A stretch of 43,551 nt of DNA from an uncultured Clostridia bacterium (GCA_944386445.1 CALXBD010000147.1:1-43551); one strand, 5' to 3'. Numbered from the stretch's first letter, positions 1 to 7,040 are shown. The notes: generated by a model not told the origin, from the sequence alone. Translations and numbers: made by a program.

Positions 1-521
1 TATCCAAGGGCAGCGCCCAGGGTGTTGAGCCACACATCATCGATATCGGTTCCCCGGGGAAGCAGCAGCTGCGTAAGCTCGATGGCAACGGAGATTCCAC
101 AGCCTAAAACTGCCGCTTTCCAAAAACGCTCCATTTTTTTCCAAAGCAGCGGCGGCAGCAACCCCAGCGGCAGGAAAATCAATATGTTTCCCAGAAAATT
201 GATGAAAAAGTAGCCGGTATTTCCGTTTCGGAACACTTCCACGGCGGTCTGCCGGAAAACCGTAAAGGGAATCAGGTTGACCCTCCCCGGCCCCGAAGGA
301 AATCCGTTTTGAATCCCCGCGGCCAGTTCCGGGAGGACTGTCTGGCTCATCAGATTGAGGATCCAGCAGCCTAAGAAAATTGTCAGCAGCTCATGAAGCA
401 GCGTCGTACGGACCTTGCCCTTGCGAAGCACTGCCAGAAGAAGGCGGACCCCGGCAACAAAAGGCAGTCCGGCCAGCATACCCAGGGCCATTTCTTTCAT
501 ATACTGGAGAATAGCGTTCAT
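1..521 (-). CDS. VanZ-like family membrane protein, C-terminus cut by window edge
   Basis: Reading the minus strand from an ATG at 521 gives 173 uninterrupted codons running off position 1, so the gene is partial. The protein starts MNAILQYMKEMALGM and carries the VanZ-like core: a NLIPFTVFR segment, then FINFLGNILIFLPLG, then a helix ending in the acidic RGTDIDDVWLNTLGA block. The N-terminal half has two hydrophobic helices. A ribosome site AGAAAGG lies 8 bases upstream of the ATG. VanZ is known from the vanA cluster, where it gives low-level teicoplanin resistance, but most family members are unlinked to van genes and have no defined role. No van genes are nearby, so a resistance role is not supported. 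It is divergent from the amidase gene, with 57 bases between the starts. Confidence 0.85.
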   Translation of the reverse strand, partial: MNAILQYMKEMALGMLAGLPFVAGVRLLLAVLRKGKVRTTLLHELLTIFLGCWILNLMSQTVLPELAAGIQNGFPSGPGRVNLIPFTVFRQTAVEVFRNGNTGYFFINFLGNILIFLPLGLLPPLLWKKMERFWKAAVLGCGISVAIELTQLLLPRGTDIDDVWLNTLGAALG

Positions 522-578
522 GATGATAACCTTTCTAAAAAAGCGGACGCAGACAAACCGGCGGAAAGGATGGAGCTT

Positions 579-1094
579 ATGAGATATCAATTGCTGGAGA
601 TCCCCTATGACCGGAAGGCGGCGGTAGAATATGCGGACTATTGGGCATACCGGCGCAATCCAAAGTACTACGCCTTTGACGACATCGGAGGCGATTGCAC
701 CAACTTTGTATCCCAGTGTATTTTTGCAGGCTGCGGGGTGATGAATTTCACCCCCACATACGGATGGTATTATCTGGATCTGAATGATCGCGCGCCTGCC
801 TGGACAGGAGTAGAATATTTGTATCGTTTTCTGACAGAAAACCGTGGTCCCGGCCCCTTTGGGCGGGAAGCGCCCATATCAGAGCTGGAACCGGGGGATG
901 TGCTGCAGTTTGCATTGGGCGGCAGCCCGGAATACCGACATACCGTATTGGTGACCAGGGCATCTCCGAACCTGTCGGAGCTGCTGGTAGCGGCCCACGA
1001 CAATGATGCAAACTGCCGTCAGGCAGACACCTATTCGTATAATGCCCTGCGGGGCATCCATCTCGAAGGCGCCCGGTATATCAACCGGGAATAA
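579..1094 (+). CDS. Putative amidase-domain (Amidase_6) cysteine hydrolase
   Basis: A 171-residue protein of the putative amidase domain family (papain-like fold). The diagnostic block YDRKAAVEYADYWA, then RNPKYY, then GGDCTNFVSQ is present near residues 10-46. The likely catalytic residues are Cys40 (GGDC) and His121 (YRHTVLV), with Asn142 or a neighbour in AAHDNDA completing the site. I chose the ATG at 579 because AGGATGGAG precedes it at a usable distance; the open frame reaches further up to 393 but that part overlaps the divergent VanZ-like gene. No signal peptide or membrane helix is visible, so the protein looks cytoplasmic unless another export route is used. It is followed 18 bases later by an M14 peptidase in the same direction, which suggests a shared role on peptidoglycan-type peptides or amides. 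The substrate is unknown. Confidence 0.8.
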   Translation: MRYQLLEIPYDRKAAVEYADYWAYRRNPKYYAFDDIGGDCTNFVSQCIFAGCGVMNFTPTYGWYYLDLNDRAPAWTGVEYLYRFLTENRGPGPFGREAPISELEPGDVLQFALGGSPEYRHTVLVTRASPNLSELLVAAHDNDANCRQADTYSYNALRGIHLEGARYINRE

Positions 1095-1112
1095 CAAAAG
1101 GAGGAGACCTTT

Positions 1113-2018
1113 GTGCAGCAGGATTTTTTCCGTCATCCGCCGGACGATGCTTCGGTAAGCCGCAAATTGCGGGAACTTGCCCGGGAAAACTCAAAACTCC
1201 GGCTGTTTCGTGCGGGACGCTCAGTATTGGGCAGGGAAATTCCGGCGATCGGATTCGGGAACCTGAAGAATGCGGTCATTTTTGTGGGAGCCACCCATGG
1301 CTTGGAATGGCTGACCTGTTCCCTGCTGATCCGGTTCGCGGAGGATTTCGGTGCAGCGTGGGCTTCCGGAGGAGAATTGGCAGAAATTTCCGTTTCCCGG
1401 GCCATGGCAGGCAGGGGGCTGGTTATTGTGCCGCTTCTCAACCCTGACGGAGTAAATATCGCCCTTTACGGGCCGGAATCCGCCGGTTCTCTGGCCCGCT
1501 CCGTGGAGCGGATGCAGGCAGAATATCCGGATAAAGGATGGCAGGCCAATGCCCGGGGCGTGGACCTGAATCATAACTTCGATGCCGGCTGGCAGGAAAT
1601 CCGTGCCATGGAAATCGAAGCGGGGTTTGTCAATCCCGGACCGACCCGGTATGGCGGTCCGTTCCCCCATTCAGAGCCGGAAACCCAGGCGATTCTTCAC
1701 ATGATGGCGGCATTTTCTCCTCGGCGCTTATATTCCTTCCATTCCCAGGGAGAAGAAATTTTCTGGGAATACGGCGGGATCCCTGTTCCGGGCAGCGAGA
1801 CCATTGCACAGACCCTTTCCGCCCTTTCCGGATACAGGCTGATCGAAAACAGCGGCCTTGCCTCCCACGCCGGCCTGAAAGACTGGTATATCAAAACCTT
1901 CCGCCGGCCCGGTTTCACCGTAGAGATCGGCAAAGGCCAAAATCCTCTTCCCATAGAAGATCTTGCCCCGATTTATGCCCGTTTACTGCCCATGATGACA
2001 GCTGCCGCTTTTCTCTGA
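1113..2018 (+). CDS. M14-family zinc carboxypeptidase
   Basis: A 301-residue metallopeptidase of the carboxypeptidase A (M14) superfamily. The zinc motif HxxE is His62-Gly-Leu-Glu65 in GATHGLEW, the third ligand is the His in YSFHSQGEE (about residue 210), and the catalytic Glu is in FTVEIGKG (about 272). The substrate-binding stretch NPDGVN followed by RGVDLNHNFDAGW and GPFPHSEPET is typical of members close to gamma-D-glutamyl-diaminopimelate peptidases. The start is a GTG with AAAGGAGGAG just upstream. No signal peptide is seen. With the amidase gene 18 bases upstream it probably forms an operon acting on cell-wall or murein-derived peptides. Its last 36 bases overlap the 3' end of the convergent Rrf2 gene. 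The exact substrate cannot be read from sequence. Confidence 0.88.
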   Translation: MQQDFFRHPPDDASVSRKLRELARENSKLRLFRAGRSVLGREIPAIGFGNLKNAVIFVGATHGLEWLTCSLLIRFAEDFGAAWASGGELAEISVSRAMAGRGLVIVPLLNPDGVNIALYGPESAGSLARSVERMQAEYPDKGWQANARGVDLNHNFDAGWQEIRAMEIEAGFVNPGPTRYGGPFPHSEPETQAILHMMAAFSPRRLYSFHSQGEEIFWEYGGIPVPGSETIAQTLSALSGYRLIENSGLASHAGLKDWYIKTFRRPGFTVEIGKGQNPLPIEDLAPIYARLLPMMTAAAFL

Positions 2019-2408
2019 CTTTATAAGATCCTGCAATGTGGCGGTCTCCAATATCCGGAGCACCGCCGCGTTTACGGGTCCCCAGACTTCCCGGTCCAAA
2101 AAAGTACTGACGGGCCGTTCCGGACAAGGCTCTTCCTCTGTGATAGATAAATCCTTTTCCAACGCCTCCAGCACCATCCGGGCAGTAATCTGTTCCGGCG
2201 GCCGGGTCAGCCGGTATCCTCCCCGGACACCGGCTGACCCCGTCACCAGACCGGCTTTTTTCAAGGCCGCAAAGAGCCCTTCCAGATATCCATAGGACAA
2301 GTGCTCCATTCGGGCGATTTCCGCCAGGGACAGTGGTTCCGTACCGGAGTGCCCGGCCAAATCCAGCATGGCTCGCAGCCCGTATCGGCCGCGTGTCGAT
2401 ATTTTCAT
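1983..2408 (-). CDS. Rrf2-family transcriptional regulator lacking the cysteine cluster
   Basis: A 141-residue Rrf2 winged-helix protein: MKISTRGRYGLRAMLDLA at the N-terminus, recognition segment YLEGLFAALKKAGLV, and the wing GGYRLTRPPEQIT. In iron-sulfur members (IscR, NsrR) three cysteines bind a cluster between the dimerisation helix and the C-terminus; here only one Cys is left in EEEPCPERPV, so a classical cluster is unlikely. The ATG at 2408 overlaps the stop of the upstream Rrf2 gene in an ATGA, and GGAGGCGAAG precedes it, so the two are translationally coupled. It converges on, and overlaps by 36 bases, the M14 gene. It is related to CymR-type and other cluster-free Rrf2 regulators, but the target and signal are unknown. 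Confidence 0.85.
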   Translation of the reverse strand: MKISTRGRYGLRAMLDLAGHSGTEPLSLAEIARMEHLSYGYLEGLFAALKKAGLVTGSAGVRGGYRLTRPPEQITARMVLEALEKDLSITEEEPCPERPVSTFLDREVWGPVNAAVLRILETATLQDLIKSEKSGSCHHGQ

Positions 2409-2851
2409 TGCTTCGCCTCCGTTTCCTGTTCCTGCGCCGCCAGGAACCGCTCCTTCAGAGAAGCAAGGGTCTGGCTGTCCAATTGCCGGTAAATCTCCTC
2501 TGTCAGTTCGACCCACAGCCCTCTGGTCTGACAGCACTCCGCCCGTTGATTTTTACAGCTTGACGGATCATGCACACATCCCACGGGAGAAATTTCGTCC
2601 TCCATTGCCCGGACGATGTCACCGGCTGATATCTCTTCCGGCGGCCGCCCCGGATAAAAGCCTCCCCCGGCGCCCCGGATGGCTGTCAGCAGCCCGGCCT
2701 TTCTCAGCCGGAAGAAGATCTGCTCCAGATAGCTTTCCGTAATCCCGGTGCCCGTGGCAACCTGACGGATACAGACATTCTGCTGCGGCGCACATGCTGC
2801 CAGGTACACCATTGCTTCCAGCGCATAGCGGCTTTTGGCGGATAATTTCAT
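2405..2851 (-). CDS. Rrf2-family regulator with IscR-like cysteine cluster
   Basis: A 148-residue Rrf2 regulator starting MKLSAKSRYALEAMVYLA. The HTH carries YLEQIFFRLRKAGLL and the wing GAGGGFYPGRPPEEI. Unlike its downstream neighbour it has Cys92, Cys99, Cys106 and Cys107 followed by a GLWVEL motif, closely matching the spacing of the 2Fe-2S ligands in IscR-type proteins (Cys-x6-Cys-x5/6-Cys then LW). This suggests a redox, NO or iron-sulfur sensor. The Cys ligands are seen; cluster binding is inferred. It has its own promoter about 32 bases upstream and is the first gene of a two-gene operon with an ATGA overlap. An alternative is a thiol-based sensor without cluster. No isc or suf genes are in the window, so the regulon is elsewhere or autoregulatory. 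Confidence 0.87.
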   Translation of the reverse strand: MKLSAKSRYALEAMVYLAACAPQQNVCIRQVATGTGITESYLEQIFFRLRKAGLLTAIRGAGGGFYPGRPPEEISAGDIVRAMEDEISPVGCVHDPSSCKNQRAECCQTRGLWVELTEEIYRQLDSQTLASLKERFLAAQEQETEAKQ

Positions 2852-2882
2852 AAATACCTCCCCATGATTTCATACTGGTAAT

Positions 2883-2911
2883 AGTATAATACATTCCGCC
2901 GATTTTTTCAA
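2883..2911 (-). promoter_or_regulatory. Sigma-A promoter of the tandem rrf2 operon
   Basis: On the minus strand TTGAAA and TATACT are separated by exactly 17 bases, ending 31 bases before the ATG at 2851. The bases around the -10 (about 2880-2895) form an imperfect dyad, which could be an autoregulatory Rrf2 operator; this last point is only a suggestion. Confidence 0.65.
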
Positions 2912-2929
2912 TGGAATCCTCCCATCCCA

Positions 2930-2958
2930 TTGACGCTGCAGAGTATGTGTGCTATCAT
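2930..2958 (+). promoter_or_regulatory. Sigma-A promoter of the HD-domain gene
   Basis: TTGACG and TATCAT are separated by 17 bases and end 33 bases before the ATG at 2992. It is back to back with the rrf2 operon promoter, 18 bases apart. Confidence 0.65.
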
Positions 2959-2991
2959 ATTTCCAATCAGTAAATGGAGGGGTGGTTATCT

Positions 2992-3561
2992 ATGAGTTAT
3001 ATTCCTACACTCTCAGAGGCAGAAGAAATTCTTTGCCGATATAATGAAGATCCGTTTCACATCCGCCACGCAATGACGGTATCTGCTGTCATGGCCTATT
3101 TTGCCCGGGAATTTGACCCTGAACGGGAAGAGTTTTGGACCGTTGTGGGGATGCTGCATGATCTGGACTTTGAACGCTGGCCGGAGGAACATTGCAAAAA
3201 AGAACAGCAGCTTATGACCGAACTGGATTTGGATCCCGCGTTGATCCGGGCCTGTGTCAGCCATGGCTGGGGGATCACGGTGGACGTAAAGCCGGAGCTG
3301 ATGATGGAAAAGATCCTGTATGCCACGGATGAGCTGACTGGGCTGATCGGGGCAGCGGCACGCATGCGTCCTTCCCGCAGTGTGGCTGATATGGAGCTGA
3401 AATCCCTGAAGAAAAAGTATAAAACACCGGCTTTTGCGGCGGGATGCTCCCGGGAGGTCATCGGCCAAGGGGCGGAGTTATTGGGCTGGGAGCTGGATGA
3501 ACTGCTGTCCCGGACCCTTGATGCGATGAAGTCTCTTCCGCCGGAACTGAGAGACTTTTAA
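2992..3561 (+). CDS. HD-domain phosphohydrolase-like protein
   Basis: A 189-residue HD-superfamily protein. The metal-binding residues are His26 (HIRHAM), His56-Asp57 (GMLHDLDF) and Asp113 (YATDELTG), spaced as in HD hydrolases; His91 in VSHGW may also bind. HD proteins hydrolyse phosphate esters of nucleotides or similar compounds; this one resembles the small stand-alone hydrolases and gives no clue to its substrate. The start is the ATG at 2992 because GGAGGGG lies 8-14 bases before it; an in-frame ATG at 2974 sits inside the ribosome-binding region and is rejected. It has its own promoter and a terminator directly downstream, so it is monocistronic. No signal peptide or membrane helix. 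Confidence 0.85.
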   Translation: MSYIPTLSEAEEILCRYNEDPFHIRHAMTVSAVMAYFAREFDPEREEFWTVVGMLHDLDFERWPEEHCKKEQQLMTELDLDPALIRACVSHGWGITVDVKPELMMEKILYATDELTGLIGAAARMRPSRSVADMELKSLKKKYKTPAFAAGCSREVIGQGAELLGWELDELLSRTLDAMKSLPPELRDF

Positions 3562-3583
3562 TCTGAAAATCGATAGTGATAGC

Positions 3584-3636
3584 GCCTTTCAGCGGACAGG
3601 TTCTTACAAATCTGGCTGCTGAAAGGCTGATTTTTT
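3584..3636 (+). terminator. Rho-independent terminator after the HD gene
   Basis: GCCTTTCAGC (3584-3593) pairs with GCTGAAAGGC (3618-3627) and is followed by a run of six T at 3631-3636. Confidence 0.75.
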
Positions 3637-3638
3637 GG

Positions 3639-3666
3639 AAAAAATCCTCCGTTTCAGGGATTTTTT
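3639..3666 (+). terminator. Second T-tailed hairpin behind the first
   Basis: AAAAAATCC (3639-3647) pairs with GGATTTTTT (3658-3666), followed by one more T. It could back up the preceding terminator or work on the minus strand. Confidence 0.5.
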
Positions 3667-3718
3667 TGCTGTTTGGTGATGCCGTCACTTTTATCCTGCG
3701 GACTCCGTATCTTATAAG

Positions 3719-3730
3719 GAGAGCGCTCTC
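3719..3730. repeat. Perfect 12-bp palindrome GAGAGCGCTCTC before the DUF11 gene
   Basis: The palindrome ends 12 bases before the ribosome site AGGAGA of the DUF11 gene. It could be an operator or a leader hairpin. I found no convincing sigma-A -35/-10 pair in the 90 bases upstream, so the promoter of this unit may use another sigma factor. Confidence 0.5.
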
Positions 3731-3755
3731 AAATTTTGATGCAGGAGAAATGCAT

Positions 3756-4844
3756 ATGGCCACTCAAAATACCCTTGTATCCCAGACGACGCCTACGGCT
3801 GTGCTGACAAAAACAGTTACTCCCACCGGCGCCCTTCCCGGCGATACCGTCACGTATACCTTGACCTTTCAAAATCAGAGCCCGTATGATTTTGATACAG
3901 TGGACCTCAGTGACACCTTGCCCACAGGCTTGACGCTTGTTCCCAATTCCATCACCCCCGCCCCGACCGACGAACAGACGCTGCCTACAGGCATCAGCGT
4001 TGGTCCGGTAAAAGCGGGCGGTTCAGCTACGCTTTCTTTTCAGGCCACTGTTGATTCCGGCGTGAACTCCCCTTTAACCAATCTTGCCAGTGCGGACTAC
4101 ACTTATACAAACAACGGCCAAAGTGTCCGGGAAGTCACAGCTTCCAATGCGTCCGTTCTCAACGTTCCGCAGGCGAATCCTACCTTTACCAAGACCGTTT
4201 CACCCACTACCGTACAGCCAAATGGAGTGCTTCACTATACTCTGACTTTAACGAATCCTTCTTCGGTTCCGTTAAATCAAGTTGTTGTCAAAGATACCTC
4301 TCTGCCGTCCTCCATGACGGTTCAAAATCTGCAGCTGAATGGCACTGCCGTTCCTTCCGGGCAGAACCTTTCTGACGGGGTCCAGGTGGGTACCCTGGCG
4401 GCATCCGGCGGAACCGCTACCATAACCTTTGACGCCGCGGTTCCCCAAAACGCTACAAGCCCCCTGAACAACGCAGCGGTTTCCAACTATTCGTACACTG
4501 TATCCGGCAACACCTATAACGGGCAGACCACATCCAATACAGCTTCCGCGGTGATTGCACAAAGCAGCCTGTCCGTAACTAAAACCGCGGATAAAGCCAT
4601 CGTCAATGCCTGCGGCGATACGGTTACGTATACAGTGACAGTTACCAACACCGGCAATGTTTCTTTGAACAATGTGACCGTAACAGACCCGCTTCCCCAG
4701 GGAATGACCTATCTGGCCAATTCCACCGTTGTAAATGGCGGGGCGGCTGCAAATCAGGATCCTCAAACCGGTATCTCGGTGGGAACGCTGGCGCCTGGCC
4801 AGTCTGCCACCGTACAATTCGGCGTTACAGTCAACTGCCTTTAA
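3756..4844 (+). CDS. DUF11 (conserved repeat domain) protein, three tandem repeats
   Basis: A 362-residue protein made almost wholly of three DUF11 beta-sandwich repeats at about 13-138, 141-269 and 271-362. Each starts with a TKTV/TKTA strand, continues GD-TVTYTLT-N, then a SDTLP/TDPLP turn, and ends with GT(L/V)-G-SATV. Composition is rich in Thr, Ser, Asn and Val. There is no signal peptide, LPxTG motif or membrane helix, so it is not a standard surface adhesin. DUF11 proteins of spore formers often lack export signals and some are spore-surface components; a spore-coat role here is inference only. The ATG at 3756 is used because AGGAGA lies 7 bases upstream; an ATG at 3750 is too close. 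It is followed 22 bases later by a cysteine-rich gene, probably cotranscribed. Confidence 0.85.
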   Translation: MATQNTLVSQTTPTAVLTKTVTPTGALPGDTVTYTLTFQNQSPYDFDTVDLSDTLPTGLTLVPNSITPAPTDEQTLPTGISVGPVKAGGSATLSFQATVDSGVNSPLTNLASADYTYTNNGQSVREVTASNASVLNVPQANPTFTKTVSPTTVQPNGVLHYTLTLTNPSSVPLNQVVVKDTSLPSSMTVQNLQLNGTAVPSGQNLSDGVQVGTLAASGGTATITFDAAVPQNATSPLNNAAVSNYSYTVSGNTYNGQTTSNTASAVIAQSSLSVTKTADKAIVNACGDTVTYTVTVTNTGNVSLNNVTVTDPLPQGMTYLANSTVVNGGAAANQDPQTGISVGTLAPGQSATVQFGVTVNCL

Positions 4845-4866
4845 TCTGCTGAAAGGAGGGATTTCT

Positions 4867-5319
4867 TTGAAAACGTTTTTAAATACCGCTCAGGCGGCCG
4901 GGACTTATACGTCAAATGAGGTTTCCTATCAGACGACGGCTACCAGCCAGCCTGTGTTCATTACCGGAGGCAGTATGAGGGTATGTGTGACGGTTCCCAC
5001 ACCGGACGCCGTCTGCGTGGGAGACGCCTGCGTCTGCCATGTAGCTACCCGGTTTATCCCTGCCTGCGGCCACACTATTCTTCGGGCAGAATACCAGATT
5101 CGGCTCCGTTATACTGACTCCTGCGGATGCGACAAATCCGTCTATCAGGAGGGGGACGTCATCTTCTTTGATCTTCCCGCGGATACCGCAGTCTATTTTC
5201 TGAATCCCCCAACGGTTGACGGAGGATGCGGCGGGGAAACTAAGGTTTGTTTCCGGGTTTTGCTGCAAAATCCGCCGGAAACGCAGCCTGTATGCCCCAG
5301 CAACTGCATGAAATTGTAA
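4867..5319 (+). CDS. Cysteine-rich protein of unknown function paired with the DUF11 gene
   Basis: A 150-residue protein that I do not recognise. It begins at a TTG with a near-ideal AAAGGAGGG six bases before it; no ATG is suitably placed. It has eleven cysteines (40, 50, 55, 57, 67, 86, 88, 121, 128, 143, 147), clustered as CVGDACVC, CGCDK and a CPSNC tail. Residues 5-34 (NTAQAAGTYTSN onwards) resemble the strand that ends each DUF11 repeat in the upstream gene, and the middle (about 70-112) reads as a beta-rich domain. No signal peptide is seen. The gene lies 22 bases after the DUF11 gene, so the two products probably act together, perhaps as a cross-linked surface or spore structure; that is inference. 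Confidence 0.75.
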   Translation: MKTFLNTAQAAGTYTSNEVSYQTTATSQPVFITGGSMRVCVTVPTPDAVCVGDACVCHVATRFIPACGHTILRAEYQIRLRYTDSCGCDKSVYQEGDVIFFDLPADTAVYFLNPPTVDGGCGGETKVCFRVLLQNPPETQPVCPSNCMKL

Positions 5320-5328
5320 CTGTGTCGT

Positions 5329-5356
5329 CCCGCTGCCGGGTTTGTCCGGCAGCGGG
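5329..5356. other. Strong 11-bp hairpin without a T-tract
   Basis: CCCGCTGCCGG (5329-5339) and CCGGCAGCGGG (5346-5356) form a perfect stem with a 6-base loop. It follows the cysteine-rich gene but is followed on the plus strand by an A-rich stretch, not T, so it is not a textbook terminator. It may protect the 3' end of the upstream mRNA. Confidence 0.6.
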
Positions 5357-5368
5357 ATTCAAAAAAAT

Positions 5369-5382
5369 TGTAAACGATTACA
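5369..5382. promoter_or_regulatory. cre / LacI-family operator upstream of the isomerase gene
   Basis: TGTAAACGATTACA fits the catabolite-responsive element consensus TGWAANCGNTNWCA at every position and has the central CG of LacI-family operators. It lies 8 bases upstream of the -35. CcpA at such an upstream site would usually activate; a dedicated LacI-type regulator is an alternative. Confidence 0.65.
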
Positions 5383-5389
5383 AAAACTC

Positions 5390-5418
5390 TTGCAATGTGA
5401 GAAAGTTTTTGTTATACT
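5390..5418 (+). promoter_or_regulatory. Sigma-A promoter of the sugar-phosphate isomerase gene
   Basis: TTGCAA and TATACT are separated by 17 bases, with a TG one base before the -10 (extended -10). It drives the gene starting at 5473. Confidence 0.75.
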
Positions 5419-5472
5419 GGACTTAAACAGGGCTGATGCGGCCCGTATTTTAAAAAAGGATAGGTGATATCG

Positions 5473-6387
5473 ATGAAACTGGGATTCGTCAGTGCGATTC
5501 TTGGGGAGCTTTCTTTCGAAGATATGATCGACTTTGCTTCGGAGAATGGTTTTGAATGTGTAGAGGTCTGCTGCTGGCCGAAGGGTAAGGCGGAGCGCCG
5601 TTACGCCGGCGTGACCCATATCAACGTCGATGAGGTGGACGAGGCAAAAGCTTCCTACATAAAGGGCTACTGCGCACAGCGGGGAATCGAGATTTCCGCA
5701 TTGGCCTATTACCCCAATACCATGGATCCTGATCTGGAAAAACGGGCTGTGTATATTGAGCATATCAAGAAGCTTATCAAAGCAGCCAAGCTGCTGGGCG
5801 TAGGCACCGTGAATACCTTTGTAGGCCGCGATCCCCATAAGAACGTAGACGAGAACATTGAAATTTTCAAGGAAGTATGGCCGCCTATCATTGCATTTGC
5901 AGAGGAATATGGCATCCGGATCGGCATTGAAAACTGCCCGATGCTGTTCTCCAACGACGAATGGCCCGGCGGACAGAACCTGATGACCACTCCGGCTATC
6001 TGGCGCCGGCTGTTTGAGATCATCCCCAGCAAGAATTTTGGTCTGAACTATGACCCCTCTCATTTTGTGTGGCAGCAGATGGATTACATCAAACCTCTTT
6101 ACGAGTTTAAGGACCGGATTTTCCATGTCCACTACAAAGATATCAAGGTATATCCTGACAAGCTGCGGGAAGTTGGCATTATGGCCACGCCTTTGCAGTA
6201 CATGTCCCCGAAGCTCCCCGGCTTGGGCGATGTGGATTGGGGCAAATATGTTTCTGCCTTGACCGACATCGGCTATGACGGCTACACCTGCATCGAGGTG
6301 GAAGATAAAGCCTTTGAAAAGAATCTGGACGACGTTAAAAAGTCCATTATTCTCAGCCGGAACTACATGCGGCAGTTTGTAATCTGA
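5473..6387 (+). CDS. Sugar phosphate isomerase/epimerase (xylose isomerase-like TIM barrel)
   Basis: A 304-residue AP-endonuclease-2/xylose-isomerase-like TIM barrel. Expected divalent-metal ligands are present: Glu153 (IGIENCPM), Asp194 (LNYDPSHF), His220 (HVHYKD) and a C-terminal Glu at 275 or 277 (CIEVED). Such proteins isomerise or epimerise free or phosphorylated sugars and polyols; some act in inositol or ketose catabolism. The start is the ATG at 5473 behind AGGATAGG; a GTG at 5464 overlaps that site. It has its own promoter with a cre-like operator and its own bidirectional terminator, so it is monocistronic. That regulation supports a carbohydrate role, but there is no transporter or kinase beside it to name the sugar. 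Confidence 0.87.
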   Translation: MKLGFVSAILGELSFEDMIDFASENGFECVEVCCWPKGKAERRYAGVTHINVDEVDEAKASYIKGYCAQRGIEISALAYYPNTMDPDLEKRAVYIEHIKKLIKAAKLLGVGTVNTFVGRDPHKNVDENIEIFKEVWPPIIAFAEEYGIRIGIENCPMLFSNDEWPGGQNLMTTPAIWRRLFEIIPSKNFGLNYDPSHFVWQQMDYIKPLYEFKDRIFHVHYKDIKVYPDKLREVGIMATPLQYMSPKLPGLGDVDWGKYVSALTDIGYDGYTCIEVEDKAFEKNLDDVKKSIILSRNYMRQFVI

Positions 6388-6398
6388 AACTGATAAAA

Positions 6399-6430
6399 GA
6401 AATCCCGCCTGTTTTAACAGGCGGGATTTC
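6399..6430. terminator. Bidirectional terminator between isomerase and XRE genes
   Basis: GAAATCCCGCCTGTT (6399-6413) pairs with AACAGGCGGGATTTC (6416-6430). T-rich bases follow on both strands. It separates two convergent genes. Confidence 0.85.
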
Positions 6431-6994
6431 TCATGTTTCAGTTCCGTTATCCGGCACACCGTGGCGTCTTTTCTCCCACCAGCCCCACAGCAGCAACAAA
6501 GCCGTTACTAAGAGAAGGCCGAAAATCCACAGCAGTGCCTGGAGACGGTATTTCTCCACAAATCCAATAAAGGAATAGGTCCAACCGGAGGTATAGGTTA
6601 CCCCGCCCTCTCCATTTCGCGTAGTAATGGTCCACCAAATTTCAATCATGCTGGAAAGGACAGCAATGACCAAAAATCCCAAAGCGCCCAGGCCGCCGGT
6701 AATAGATGCCGCAATCAGCAGTCCCCTTCCCTGCCGCTTTTTGGGAGCAGGCGGCTGGGGGGGCTGGGAAGATTCTTCCGTTTGGGAAGGGCTTTCCAGT
6801 TCCTCTTTGAGAAGATAATCGGTGGAAACCGAAAAAATCCGGCTCAAGGCTACCACCCGTCCGGTATCGGGCAAAGTTCCGTCTAACTCCCAGCGGGATA
6901 CCGCCTGCCGGGAAACGTCCAGCTGCCTAGCCAGCTCTTCCTGAGACATTCCGGCTCCCCGCCGCAGCTTCTGCAGTTTTTCTCCAAAATTCAT
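6431..6994 (-). CDS. XRE-family regulator with C-terminal membrane anchor
   Basis: A 187-residue protein. Residues 1-62 are a Cro/CI-type helix-turn-helix (KLRRGAGMSQEELARQLDVS, then RQAVSRWELDGTLPD). A Pro/Gln-rich linker (about 68-90) leads to two hydrophobic helices, GLLIAASITGGLGALGFLVI and ALLWIFGLLLVTALLLLWGW, joined by a loop of about 40 residues. Firmicutes have many such HTH-plus-membrane proteins, thought to tie transcription to an envelope signal. The start is the ATG at 6994, ten bases after GGAGG; a TTG at 7003 is too close to that site. It stands alone, with a direct repeat (CAGGTTGC) upstream that may be its operator. Its targets are unknown. Confidence 0.85.
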   Translation of the reverse strand: MNFGEKLQKLRRGAGMSQEELARQLDVSRQAVSRWELDGTLPDTGRVVALSRIFSVSTDYLLKEELESPSQTEESSQPPQPPAPKKRQGRGLLIAASITGGLGALGFLVIAVLSSMIEIWWTITTRNGEGGVTYTSGWTYSFIGFVEKYRLQALLWIFGLLLVTALLLLWGWWEKRRHGVPDNGTET

Positions 6995-7040
6995 AACCAG
7001 CAAACCTCCTTGTGGATCTGCTTCTATTCTACCATAAATC

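Noticed and set aside
5359-6459. Long antisense open frame opposite the isomerase gene
   Set aside because: No ribosome site or recognisable domain; it is the reverse shadow of a clear TIM-barrel gene. The same holds for the long antisense frames opposite serS (27948-29096), gyrA and mfd.
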